From Microbulbifer marinus (GTDB lineage: Bacteria; Pseudomonadota; Gammaproteobacteria; Pseudomonadales; Cellvibrionaceae): a stretch of 64,000 nt of DNA. The DNA is taken from assembly GCF_900107725.1 (NCBI RefSeq), contig NZ_FNQO01000002.1:1-64000 (forward strand), in the 5' to 3' direction. Both the position numbers and the translations under genes were made by a program. The notes beneath the pieces were generated by a model. That model was not told the origin of the DNA and ran no database searches. It saw only the letters and a list, made by a program, of their open reading frames with translations. This document shows, in pieces, positions 1-10,604 of this stretch. Numbering within the stretch: the first letter of the stretch is position 1; each line of letters begins with the position of its first letter.

Positions 1-1150
1 CATCGAGATCATCAGCGGCATCGAGGAGGCGCGCCTGATCTACAGCGGAGTGATAGCGGCCGCCGATGGCCCGCCGCGCCTGCGCTGTGTGGTTGATATC
101 GGCGGCGGTTCCACCGAGCTGGTGCGCGGACGCGAGATTCCGCAGCAGTTACAGAGCCTGTATATGGGCTGCGTTTCCTACAGCAAGCGCTTCTTTGCCG
201 ATGGCCTGATTACCGACAACACCGTCAACCACTTCAACCGCGCCCGCCGCGCCGCGCGCGCCGAGCTGCAGGAGCTGCAGCATCTGGCGGAAAACGCCGA
301 GGTGATCGGCTGCTCCGGCACCGTCAAGTCGGTCGCACGTGTGCTGAACGGCGGCGAGCTGACGGAAATCAAACGCAAGGACCTGGACCGGTTGGCGGAA
401 AAAGTCGCTGGCGCCAAACATGTCGCCGACCTGAAGCTTCCCAACCTGGACGAGTATCGGCGGCCGGTATTCGCCGCCGGCCTGGCAATATTGCACGCCA
501 TCTTTTGCGAGCTGGATATCCAGAGCATGCGGGTTTCGCCCTACGCCATTCGCGAGGGCATAGTCCACGACCTGGCCGGGCGACTGCACGGCGGCGACAG
601 GCGCGCCGACACCGTCGCCGCGCTGATGCACGACGGTCGCATCGATGCTGCGCAGGCGCGGCGCGTCGGCGACTCGGCGCTGGAATTGCTGCACCAACTG
701 CAGCCGCAGGCCAGTGTCGAGGATCAGCAGCGTCTGCGCTGGGCGGCGCAACTGCACGAACTCGGCCTCGCCCTGTCCCACAGCAACTTCCGCAAGCTCG
801 GCGCCTACATGATCGAGCACGCCGACTTGGCGGGGTTTTCGAAAAGCGAACAGGAAAATGTTGCCCATCTGGTGCGCAACCAACGCGGCCGCATCAAGCC
901 ACCACTGGAGCACTACGGTTTCCATCCCAATCCGGATCGCCTGCTGTGCCTGCGGCTGGCCTGTCTCGTGCATCGCGATCACACCGACAGGGCCATCGAC
1001 GCCCTGCAGTTGAGCGCCGATGACGACAGCTACCGGCTGAGTGTGGCCCAGGAGTGGCTGGAGCAAAACCCGGCGATAGAAGACCTGCTGCACCAGGAAG
1101 TGGAGCACTGGCAGTCGCAAAAACGCAAACTGGAATTGGAAGCGGTCTAG
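1..1150 (+). CDS. ppx: Exopolyphosphatase (Ppx/GppA family), 5' end missing
   Basis: Hydrolyses terminal phosphates from polyphosphate; Ppx/GppA family. The open frame continues to the left edge (frame 2, reading IEIISGIEEARLIYSGV), so the GTG at 50 is internal and roughly the first 130 residues are missing. Visible motifs are DIGGGSTEL (phosphate-binding loop of the acetate/sugar kinase-like fold), then GCSGTVKS in the second lobe, then a C-terminal HD-like helical domain (HELGLALSHSNFRKLGAYMIEHAD). The C-terminal length agrees with the long Ppx form rather than the shorter GppA-only proteins. The stop is TAG, 70 bases before selO on the same strand. GppA (pppGpp phosphatase) is the main alternative because the two paralogues share these motifs. 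Confidence 0.9.
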   Translation, partial: IEIISGIEEARLIYSGVIAAADGPPRLRCVVDIGGGSTELVRGREIPQQLQSLYMGCVSYSKRFFADGLITDNTVNHFNRARRAARAELQELQHLAENAEVIGCSGTVKSVARVLNGGELTEIKRKDLDRLAEKVAGAKHVADLKLPNLDEYRRPVFAAGLAILHAIFCELDIQSMRVSPYAIREGIVHDLAGRLHGGDRRADTVAALMHDGRIDAAQARRVGDSALELLHQLQPQASVEDQQRLRWAAQLHELGLALSHSNFRKLGAYMIEHADLAGFSKSEQENVAHLVRNQRGRIKPPLEHYGFHPNPDRLLCLRLACLVHRDHTDRAIDALQLSADDDSYRLSVAQEWLEQNPAIEDLLHQEVEHWQSQKRKLELEAV

Positions 1151-1220
1151 CGGCGTAACAGCACGACTACGCGCGAAGCGCTGCTTCGCAAACACTTGCC
1201 TCACCCTACAATAACTATCT

Positions 1221-2687
1221 ATGAAACTGAGCGAAGTTACCCTAAGCCACCATTACGCCGATCTGGGCGACGCCTTCGGCACCCGGATCGATCCCACGCC
1301 GTTCGAGCATCCCAAGCTGATACACGTCAATCCGGCCGTACTGCAGCTGCTGGGAATTGATAAAAGCGAGGCCCAGAATCCCGACTGGGCCCAACTCGGT
1401 TGCGGCAAAAAGCTGTTTAACGGCAGCCGCCCGTTCGCGATGAAATACACCGGCCACCAGTTCGGCGTCTACAACCCGGACCTGGGCGACGGCCGCGCGC
1501 TGCTGCTCGGCGAAATCGAAAACGCCGGCAAACGCTGGGAGCTGCACCTGAAGGGCGCCGGCAAAACGCCTTACTCGCGCTTTGGCGACGGCCGCGCAGT
1601 ACTGCGCTCCACCATTCGCGAATATCTCGCCGGCGAGGCGCTGAGCGGGCTCGGCATCCCCAGCACGCGCGCCCTCTGTATCGTTGGCAGCGACGAGCCC
1701 GTAGTGCGGGAACAGATAGAAAGCGGCGCCATGTTGATCCGTGTTGCCGAGACCCATGTGCGCTTCGGCCACTTCGAGTATTTGTTTTACACCAAGCAGT
1801 TGCAGGCGCTGCACAAGCTGATCGAATTTATCTGCCGACGCTTTGTGGCTGACACAGCGGAGTTACCGGTCAGCGAACAGGCCGAGGCACTGCTGCGTTT
1901 CACGACACGGCGCAGTGCCGAGCTGGTGGCCGGCTGGCAGGCGGTGGGCTTCGCCCACGGTGTGCTGAACACCGACAATATGTCGATAATCGGCGACACC
2001 TTCGACTACGGCCCCTACGGCTTCCTCGACGACTACGAACCCACATTTATCTGCAATCACTCCGACCACACCGGCCGCTACGCCTTTGAACAACAGCCGG
2101 GTGTGGTGCTGTGGAACCTGAACGCACTGGCGCACGCGTTTTCCGCCTTCGTCAGCGTCGAGGCGTTGCGCGACTGCCTGGAGGAATTCCAGCCGCACCT
2201 GATCGACACCTACGCCGCGCAGATGCGCCGCAAACTCGGCCTGCAAACCGCGGAAGACGGCGACCAGGCGCTGTGCGCCGACCTGCTGCAACTGCTCGCC
2301 GACGCGAGTGCCGACTACACGCTGTTCTTCCGCGCCCTGGCCCACTACCGCGGCGAGCGTCCACCGGCGGCACTGCAAGAGTTGATTCCGCCGGCACAGC
2401 ACGAGGCGCTCGAGCACTGGCTGGATCACTACGACCAGCGCCTGGCGCGAGAAGACAGCGACTCCCGCGTGCGCAACCGCGCGATGCTCGCCGCCAACCC
2501 CAAGTTCGTGCTGCGCAACTATCTGGCACAGAAGATCATAGACGCCGCCGAAGTGGGGGACTACCGGCCGCTGCAGACGATGGTCGAGTTGCTGCAGAGC
2601 CCCTTTGACGAGCACCCGCAACACGAGACCTGGGCCGTGGCGCCCCCGGAGTCCGGCAAGCATATGCCGGTCAGCTGCTCTTCCTGA
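1221..2687 (+). CDS. selO: Protein adenylyltransferase SelO (YdiU)
   Basis: Pseudokinase-fold enzyme known in this family to AMPylate Ser/Thr/Tyr of proteins during oxidative stress. At 488 residues it matches the usual 480-490. Conserved blocks are visible: MKYTGHQFGVYNPDLGDGRA, ELHLKGAGKTPYSRFGDGRAVLRS, RVAETHVRFGHFE, GVLNTDNMSI (inverted kinase active site) and DYGPYGFLDDY. The C-terminus ends CSS; in many eukaryotic homologues the equivalent position is selenocysteine, here it is cysteine, so this is not a selenoprotein. ATG start; no strong Shine-Dalgarno is visible. Confidence 0.95.
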   Translation: MKLSEVTLSHHYADLGDAFGTRIDPTPFEHPKLIHVNPAVLQLLGIDKSEAQNPDWAQLGCGKKLFNGSRPFAMKYTGHQFGVYNPDLGDGRALLLGEIENAGKRWELHLKGAGKTPYSRFGDGRAVLRSTIREYLAGEALSGLGIPSTRALCIVGSDEPVVREQIESGAMLIRVAETHVRFGHFEYLFYTKQLQALHKLIEFICRRFVADTAELPVSEQAEALLRFTTRRSAELVAGWQAVGFAHGVLNTDNMSIIGDTFDYGPYGFLDDYEPTFICNHSDHTGRYAFEQQPGVVLWNLNALAHAFSAFVSVEALRDCLEEFQPHLIDTYAAQMRRKLGLQTAEDGDQALCADLLQLLADASADYTLFFRALAHYRGERPPAALQELIPPAQHEALEHWLDHYDQRLAREDSDSRVRNRAMLAANPKFVLRNYLAQKIIDAAEVGDYRPLQTMVELLQSPFDEHPQHETWAVAPPESGKHMPVSCSS

Positions 2688-2799
2688 GCGCGCCCTAAAA
2701 CAAAATTCTCACGCCATAGCTACACTAGAAATAGATTCCTGCCGTTCTGCATGACTTGGTGTAAGATCCTGGTCACAGACATAACTAGGGGTAACCGAA

Positions 2800-3216
2800 A
2801 TGATCAGAAACCTGCTAATGGCGGCCTGCTGCCTGCTGTTTGCCCTGCAGGCCAGCGCGGCGGATGTACTGGGCAAGTGGCGCACCATCGATGACGAAAC
2901 CGGCCAACCGAAGTCCATCGTCGAGATCTACCAGAAGGGCGGCAAGTACTATGGCCGGGTCGTGGATCTGCTGATGAAGCCCGACGACACTATCTGCGAA
3001 AAGTGTCCCGGCGCGCGCCAGGGGCAGAAGATTGTCGGTATGGATATCATCACCGGCATGGTGAAGAACGGCGATATCTACGAGGGCGGCCAGATTCTCG
3101 ATCCCGCCAAGGGCAAGATTTACGACTGCAAGTTCTGGCTCGAAGGCAACCAGCTGAAGGTGCGCGGCTACCTCGGTTTCTTCTACCGCACCCAGACCTG
3201 GTACCGGGCGGAGTGA
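2800..3216 (+). CDS. DUF2147 exported protein
   Basis: 138-residue secreted protein with a signal peptide (hydrophobic core at residues 4-18, cleavage probably after QASA at about 20). The mature part carries the DUF2147 pattern: GKWRTIDDETGQPKSIVEIYQ near the N-terminus, a PDDTICEKCPG cysteine pair, GMDIITGM, and a C-terminal GYLGFFYRTQTWYR. The family forms a small beta-barrel of lipocalin-like appearance and has no established biochemical function. ATG is preceded by a purine-rich AGGGG. It is monocistronic: selO ends 112 bases upstream and the next gene is convergent. Confidence 0.85.
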   Translation: MIRNLLMAACCLLFALQASAADVLGKWRTIDDETGQPKSIVEIYQKGGKYYGRVVDLLMKPDDTICEKCPGARQGQKIVGMDIITGMVKNGDIYEGGQILDPAKGKIYDCKFWLEGNQLKVRGYLGFFYRTQTWYRAE

Positions 3217-3239
3217 TCTGACTCGCTGATCGTGCATCC

Positions 3240-3262
3240 GGGAGCGGTCAGAATCCGCTCCC
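3240..3262. terminator. Hairpin between convergent genes
   Basis: Perfect 8-bp inverted repeat GGGAGCGG / CCGCTCCC with a 7-base loop, between the convergent stops of the DUF2147 gene (3216) and the DHA2 pump gene (3268). There is no T-run on either side, so intrinsic termination is uncertain. Confidence 0.35.
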
Positions 3263-3267
3263 GCAGA

Positions 3268-4776
3268 TCAGGCAGTGGCCTCGTCCGCCTGGCTGCCCGG
3301 GTTGGCCAGCAGAAACAGCAGCGGTATCGCCGCCAGGTTGATCCACATCAACAGCTGGAAATCATTCACGTAAGCGATCTCGGCCGCCTGCCGGGAAAGC
3401 TCCTGCGCGACATTCACCGGTAGTGCCCCCAGCTCACCCGCGCTCGGCAGGCTGCCGAGCAGATCGGGCGACAACTGCAGCCGTTCGCCCAGCTGCTGCT
3501 GGTTGATCCACAGGTTGCGCGTCAGCACCGCCATTACGATCGACACGCCGATACTGCTGCCCAGGTTGCGCGACAGGCTGAACAGCGCCGTGGCCTCGCC
3601 GCGCAGCTGCGCTGGCAGCGTCGCATAGGCCAGGGTGGAGATGGGCACGAACACCAGCCCCAGGCCCATGCCTTGCAGTATGCCGGTCCACACCAGCGCA
3701 CTGCGGCTGACCTGCAGGTTGAAGCCGGCCATGAAGTGCAGGGACAGGCTGACCAGCAGCATGCCGACAAAGATCAGCGCGCGACCATCGACGTAGCGCA
3801 GCAGCCGGCCCACCAGCATCATTGCCATCATCACCCCCAGACCCCGCGGCATCAGCACCAGGCCGGTGGTCACCACCGGGTAGCCCTTCCACTGCTGCAG
3901 GTAGGATGGCAGCAGCGCCATCGTCGCCAGCAGAATGATGCCCACTACGAAGATGAACACCAGCCCGGAGACATAGTTGCGGTCGCGGAACAGTCCCGGC
4001 GACAGAAACGGATTCTTCGTCGTCAGCGAGTGCACCACAAACAGGTAGAGCCCCAGTACCGAAGCGATGGCGTACAGCTGAATCTCCAGCGATTCGAACC
4101 AGTGCACCTGCTCGCCGCGGTCCAGCAGCATCTGCAGCGCGCCGACCGCCAGGGCCAGCAAGCCGAAACCGAGGGCGTCGAAGCGGGGTTTGCGCATCTC
4201 GCCTTCGGGCACGTACAGGTAGATACCGATCAGCGACAGGATGCCGAACGGCAGATTGATGTAGAACACCCAGCGCCAGGAGTAATATTCGGTCAGCCAG
4301 CCGCCCAGGGTCGGCCCCAGAATCGGCCCGATCATCACCCCCACGCCCCAGATACTCATCGCCGAGGCGTGCTGTTCCCGCGGGTAGGTATCCAGCAGCG
4401 TGGCCTGGGACAGCGGCACCAGCGCGGCGCCGAACACGCCCTGCATCAGGCGCCAGAAAATCATCTCGTTGAGGCTGCCGGCCTGGCCGCACAGCATCGA
4501 AGTGATGGTGAAGCCGGCCACCGACCACAGGAACAGCCGGCGGCGGCCGAAACGCTGCGACAGGTAGCCCACCGGCAGCGTCATGATCGCCGCGGCGACG
4601 ATATAGGATGTCAGCACCCAGGTGATCTGGTCGTTGCCGGCGCCGAGACTGCCCTGCATATGGGGCAGGGCTACGTTGGCGATGGTGGTGTCGAGCACCT
4701 GGATGATCGTCGCCAGCATGATGCTGGCGGTAATCATCCGGCGGCGCCCGTCTGTCATCGGCACTGCTGCAGTCAT
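3268..4776 (-). CDS. emrB: DHA2-family multidrug efflux transporter (EmrB-like)
   Basis: Inner-membrane proton antiporter of the major facilitator superfamily, 14-TM DHA2 branch, 502 residues (E. coli EmrB is about 512). Signature blocks are VLDTTIANVALPHMQGSL in TM1, TWVLTSYIVAAAIMTLPVGYLSQRFGRRR (motif A region) and GPILGPTLGGWLTEYYSWRWVFYINLPFG (motif C/D region). Its start overlaps the stop of the HlyD partner as ATGA, so the two are translationally coupled. With the membrane-fusion partner and an outer-membrane channel encoded elsewhere it should form a tripartite drug exporter. Confidence 0.93.
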   Translation of the reverse strand: MTAAVPMTDGRRRMITASIMLATIIQVLDTTIANVALPHMQGSLGAGNDQITWVLTSYIVAAAIMTLPVGYLSQRFGRRRLFLWSVAGFTITSMLCGQAGSLNEMIFWRLMQGVFGAALVPLSQATLLDTYPREQHASAMSIWGVGVMIGPILGPTLGGWLTEYYSWRWVFYINLPFGILSLIGIYLYVPEGEMRKPRFDALGFGLLALAVGALQMLLDRGEQVHWFESLEIQLYAIASVLGLYLFVVHSLTTKNPFLSPGLFRDRNYVSGLVFIFVVGIILLATMALLPSYLQQWKGYPVVTTGLVLMPRGLGVMMAMMLVGRLLRYVDGRALIFVGMLLVSLSLHFMAGFNLQVSRSALVWTGILQGMGLGLVFVPISTLAYATLPAQLRGEATALFSLSRNLGSSIGVSIVMAVLTRNLWINQQQLGERLQLSPDLLGSLPSAGELGALPVNVAQELSRQAAEIAYVNDFQLLMWINLAAIPLLFLLANPGSQADEATA

Positions 4777-5858
4777 GGCGCCAGGACGACGCGGCCACTC
4801 TCACCGGCGCTGGTGCGCGCGGATACCAGCTTGTCGTCTTCACTGGTATCGATACGCACCCTGGCGCTCATGCCCGCACGCAGGGCCGGCGCGTCCTTGG
4901 CCGGATACAGGCGCAGGCGTACCGGCACCCGCTGCACTACCTTGACCCAGTTGCCGCTGGCGTTCTGCGGCGGAATCAGCGCGAACTCGCTGCCGCTGGC
5001 AGGGCTCAGGCTGTCCACCTGCGCCTGCCACTGGAAATCCGGGTAGGCATCCAGGGTTACCTCGGCCTGCTGGCCGGCGCGCACGCGCTCCAGCTCCGTC
5101 TCCTTCAGGTTGGCCTCGACCCAGATACCGTCGGCACCGAGCATGCTGATCAGCCCGATACCGGCCGGCGCCATCTCGCCCGGCTGCGGCACCGTATTGG
5201 CGATCACGCCATTGACCGGCGCGACCAGGCGGGTGCGGGACAGCTGGTAGCGCGCCTTGTCCAGCTGCGCCTGGGCCACTTTAAGGTCGGCCTGGTCTTC
5301 CAGCGGGATCTCCGGGTTGCCGCCCAGTTCGGCGCGCAGGCTGGAGAGCTTTTCGGTATTGATCGCGATCTGCGCCCGCGCTCGCTCCAGTTGCTGGCGC
5401 GCCTCGTCCAGCTGCGCTTCCGACACCGCCACCTTGCCGAGCTTTTCGTTGCGCTCCAGCTGGCGGCGGTGGAAGTCCGCATCCTGACGCGCCTGCTGCA
5501 GGGCCGCTTCCGCCTCGGCGTAGTCGGCGCGGCGCGCCAGCAGTTCGTTGCGCACCTGCCCCAGGTGTCCCTCGGCTTCGGCCACCGCCAGTTCAAACGG
5601 CGTCGGGTCCAGCTGCACCAGCAACTGGCCCTTTTCGACCGGCTGATTGGCGCGCACCAGCACCTGCGTCACGACACCGCTGACTTCCGGCGCCAGGGAT
5701 ATTTTGTCGGCCTTGATATAGGCGTTTTCGGTTTCGACGATACTGCCGCCGCCGAACAGGCACCAGCCGGTCACCGCTATAGCGACGACAATGCCGGCGA
5801 GGAATCCCAGACGACGCAGCGATACCAGTTCTGCCACCTGCCCCAGCTTGTCCTTCAC
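4773..5858 (-). CDS. emrA: HlyD/EmrA-type membrane fusion protein
   Basis: Periplasmic adaptor of the tripartite pump. One N-terminal TM (about residues 18-35), then the barrel-sandwich half ENAYIKADKISLAPEVSGVVTQVLV, a long alpha-helical hairpin with heptad character (about residues 80-190), and the returning lipoyl half TRLVAPVNGVIANTVPQPGEM. I chose the GTG at 5858 rather than 5873, because AGGAGG lies at ideal distance upstream of 5858 and inside the longer version; this gives 361 residues. The marR stop is one base upstream and the C-terminus overlaps the DHA2 gene by 4 bases: a marR-emrA-emrB operon. Confidence 0.92.
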   Translation of the reverse strand: MKDKLGQVAELVSLRRLGFLAGIVVAIAVTGWCLFGGGSIVETENAYIKADKISLAPEVSGVVTQVLVRANQPVEKGQLLVQLDPTPFELAVAEAEGHLGQVRNELLARRADYAEAEAALQQARQDADFHRRQLERNEKLGKVAVSEAQLDEARQQLERARAQIAINTEKLSSLRAELGGNPEIPLEDQADLKVAQAQLDKARYQLSRTRLVAPVNGVIANTVPQPGEMAPAGIGLISMLGADGIWVEANLKETELERVRAGQQAEVTLDAYPDFQWQAQVDSLSPASGSEFALIPPQNASGNWVKVVQRVPVRLRLYPAKDAPALRAGMSARVRIDTSEDDKLVSARTSAGESGRVVLAP

Positions 5859-5859
5859 T

Positions 5860-6315
5860 TCAAACCTCCTCACGTGTCAGATTCTCCCGCAGCCGCTCCA
5901 GCAACCCCTGCAGCTGGTACACCTCGGTCGCCGAAAAGCCGGCCAGTGCCTGGATGCGCGTCTGCTGTGCCAGTCCGCGCAGTGTCTCCAGGGCGGGCTC
6001 CGCCGCGGGCGTGAGATAGATGCGGAAGCAGCGCCGATCGCCCGGATCCGCGCGGCGTTCCACCAGCCCCTCTTCCTGCAATTTGTCCACCTGGCGCGCC
6101 AGACTGATGGGCGCCACGTCCATGCGCTCCGCCAGCTCCGCCTGCTTCTGCCCCTCCTCCTTGGCCAGGTGCCACAGCACCTGCCAGCGCGAACGGCTGA
6201 GGCCGTGCGCCTTGGCGCGGCGATCGAAATTACGTCGTAACAGGCGTGCGGCGCTGTGCAGCTCGAAGCTCATTTGAGCGGCGCCGTCTTTTCCAGACTT
6301 GGCGTTATTGGACAT
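5860..6315 (-). CDS. MarR-family transcriptional regulator of the efflux operon
   Basis: 151-residue winged-helix repressor. The core reads LSRSRWQVLWHLAKEEGQKQAELAERM, then the recognition helix region VAPISLARQVDKLQEEGLVERRADPGDRRCFRIYLTPAA, with the typical DxRxxRxxLT wing. The ATG at 6315 follows GGGGGAG; the open frame extends upstream but that stretch is the parC terminator. It is the first gene of the efflux operon. Such regulators usually bind a palindrome overlapping their own promoter and are released by phenolic or drug ligands; a matching palindrome is seen at 6341-6358. Confidence 0.92.
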   Translation of the reverse strand: MSNNAKSGKDGAAQMSFELHSAARLLRRNFDRRAKAHGLSRSRWQVLWHLAKEEGQKQAELAERMDVAPISLARQVDKLQEEGLVERRADPGDRRCFRIYLTPAAEPALETLRGLAQQTRIQALAGFSATEVYQLQGLLERLRENLTREEV

Positions 6316-6340
6316 GGCTCCCCCGTTTTGAGGGCGCTTA

Positions 6341-6358
6341 TTATAAGGATGCTTACAA
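6341..6358. promoter_or_regulatory. Probable MarR operator
   Basis: TTATAAG-GATG-CTTACAA: two 7-base arms with one mismatch around a 4-base centre, 26 bases upstream of the marR start codon. Position, length and A/T-rich arms fit operators of MarR/EmrR repressors. Assignment is by position and symmetry only. Confidence 0.6.
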
Positions 6359-6394
6359 TTGTCGCAACGCGCCCTAACCGCCTTTTTTGTGCGC

Positions 6395-6429
6395 AAACAA
6401 AAAAGGGCGAACCGTCTGGTTCGCCCTTT
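6395..6429 (-). terminator. Intrinsic terminator of parC
   Basis: Perfect 12-bp stem AAAGGGCGAACC / GGTTCGCCCTTT (6402-6413 and 6418-6429) with loop GTCT. On the minus strand the stem is followed by a run of T, 20 bases after the parC stop. Confidence 0.9.
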
Positions 6430-6448
6430 CCGCTGACAGCAGAGAATT

Positions 6449-8698
<2,250 letters not shown>

Positions 8699-8854
8699 AC
8701 AACTCTCGTTATTCTGTTCGGAAGACGCGGATTATGGCGGCGAATCGCAACGGGTTCAAAGCGAACTCGGCGCGCGGCCGATTGCGAAGGCCCCCGCAAA
8801 GCTGTTACAAATCCCGCACCACGCTTTCGCAAGGACCCCGGATGCCCCCATTAA

Positions 8855-9541
8855 TTGCCTTTTCGCACCACCACGGCGGCCTCACGCCGGGCGCAACACG
8901 GATCTCGGGGGGGATGGGTTATTTCCGCTAAGTCCACCTCGGTACTGCGGCTGCAGCATGTCGCCGTCGGCCCACTCGACAATATCGAGCTGGAAGTGGC
9001 GCCGGGACAGATAGTCTGCCTGTCCGGCCCGTCCGGCTCCGGCAAGAGCCGCCTGTTGCGCGCGGTCGCCGACCTGGAGCCCCACGGCGGCGTCGTGCGC
9101 CTCGGCGACCGGGACCAGGACTCCCTGGCCGGCCACCGCTGGCGGCAGTCGGTGATGATGGTGCCGGCGGAAACCGCCTGGTGGTTTGACACCGTCGGCG
9201 AACACCTGCACAAACCCATGCCGGATGCGCTCGGCGCGCTGGGTTTCCCGGACGACGCGGCCGAGTGGGCGGTCTCCCGCCTGTCGTCCGGGGAGAAGCA
9301 GCGCCTCGCCCTGATACGGGCCCTGTCCCGCGACCCGCAGGCGCTGCTGCTGGACGAGCCCACCGCCAATCTCGACGACGACACCACCCTGCAGGTGGAG
9401 GACTGGCTGCAGTCCTATATTGCCGAGCATCAGTGCCCAACCCTGTGGGTGGCTCACCGCGAGGATCAGATACAGCGGGTTGCCGCAAAGCACTTCCGTA
9501 TCGACGGCGCGCGGCTGCGGGAGCAGGAGGTGGAGCAATGA
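8855..9541 (+). CDS. fetA: ABC transporter ATPase, FetA (YbbL)-like; start uncertain
   Basis: ATPase of the FetAB-type exporter, linked in E. coli to iron homeostasis and peroxide resistance. Motifs: Walker A GPSGSGKS, signature LSSGEKQRL, Walker B ALLLDEP, and the H-loop WVAHR. The only canonical start in frame is TTG at 8855, giving about 22 extra residues compared with the family. Homology would place the start near 8918-8921 (ISAKSTSVLRLQHV). There a strong G-rich ribosome site precedes an ATG at 8914 that is out of frame by one base, so either ATT at 8921 is used or an indel exists. The stop overlaps fetB by ATGA. Confidence 0.85.
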   Translation: MPFRTTTAASRRAQHGSRGGWVISAKSTSVLRLQHVAVGPLDNIELEVAPGQIVCLSGPSGSGKSRLLRAVADLEPHGGVVRLGDRDQDSLAGHRWRQSVMMVPAETAWWFDTVGEHLHKPMPDALGALGFPDDAAEWAVSRLSSGEKQRLALIRALSRDPQALLLDEPTANLDDDTTLQVEDWLQSYIAEHQCPTLWVAHREDQIQRVAAKHFRIDGARLREQEVEQ

Positions 9542-10344
9542 GTGTGATCGCGCTGTCCTGGTGGCAACTGGGCCTGGCCGCGACCCTGGTACTTGCGCTG
9601 GCCGCCTGTACCCATTTCGCCCGCCTGGGCCTGGGCAAATCACTGCTGGTGGCCGCGGCGCGCACCGCGATTCAGCTGACGCTGGTGGGGCTGGTACTGG
9701 AGACACTGTTCTCGGTCGGCAGCCTGCCGTGGGTGGCGCTGATGGGCGTGGCGATGCTGCTGCTCGCCGGGCGCGAGGTCATGGCGCGGCAGAAATACCG
9801 ACTGCGCGGCGGCTGGAGTTTCACTGTCGGCACCGCCGCAATGTTCATATCCGCCTTCAGCGTCACCGTACTGACGCTGACGGTAATTATCGGACCGACA
9901 CCCTGGTACACCCCCCAGTACGCCATTCCGCTGCTCGGCATGCTGCTCGGCAATACCATGACCGGCGTGGCGCTGGCGCTGGACCGGCTGACCGAGGGCG
10001 TGTGGCGTCAGCGCCAGCTGGTGGAAAACCGCCTGATGCTGGGCCAGACCTGGATCGAGGCCTGCGGCGATATTCGTCGCGATGCGATGCGCTCGGGACT
10101 GATGCCGATTATCAACGCCATGGCCGCCGCCGGCATCGTCTCCCTGCCCGGCATGATGACCGGCCAGATTCTCTCCGGCACGGCGCCGGCCCTCGCAGTG
10201 AAATACCAGATCCTGATTATGTTCACCATCGCCGCGGGCACTGGCTTCGGCACCTTCGTCGCCGTCAGTGTTGCGTCGCGGCGGTTGTTCGATCGCCGCG
10301 AGCGGCTGCGGCTGGATCGGCTACAGCCGGGTAATCGCGGCTGA
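9538..10344 (+). CDS. fetB: FetB (YbbM/UPF0014)-like ABC permease
   Basis: 268-residue integral membrane partner of the preceding ATPase, with about seven hydrophobic segments. UPF0014 hallmarks: ARTAIQLTLVGLVLE early, IGPTPWYTPQYAIPLLGMLLGNTMTGVALALDRL in the middle, then the cytoplasmic EACGDIRRDAMRSGLMPIINAMAAAGIVSLPGMMTGQILSG coupling segment. Its start overlaps the ATPase stop by 4 bases, so the two are co-translated. In E. coli the pair contributes to iron export; the substrate here is inferred from family membership only. Confidence 0.9.
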   Translation: MSVIALSWWQLGLAATLVLALAACTHFARLGLGKSLLVAAARTAIQLTLVGLVLETLFSVGSLPWVALMGVAMLLLAGREVMARQKYRLRGGWSFTVGTAAMFISAFSVTVLTLTVIIGPTPWYTPQYAIPLLGMLLGNTMTGVALALDRLTEGVWRQRQLVENRLMLGQTWIEACGDIRRDAMRSGLMPIINAMAAAGIVSLPGMMTGQILSGTAPALAVKYQILIMFTIAAGTGFGTFVAVSVASRRLFDRRERLRLDRLQPGNRG

Positions 10345-10604
10345 AATAGCGAACACATTCCCCCGGCTTCCGCGGTATTTTTAATACACCCTTTTCGTTT
10401 GACGCCGCGGCCAACAGGCGGACCTGATTGGCCGCAACAATGCACGCGTGGATCTACACGCAGCATTGGCTCCCATGGCTCATTTCTCTGTCAGCCGCGA
10501 TGAACAACAGAATCGCGCACATGCCAAAAGCAGGCAGACTGATTGCTCCTCATTGCGTGCGCACCCCTGACTATACTTTTCCATCAAAATGGAGGGTGCA
10601 AACG

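Noticed and set aside
1221-2687. SelO as a selenoprotein
   Set aside because: The C-terminus is CSS with ordinary Cys codons and a normal stop; no in-frame TGA.
3673-5046. 457-codon plus-strand frame antisense to the emrA/emrB pair
   Set aside because: Composition of a shadow frame, no ribosome site, and it spans two real genes.
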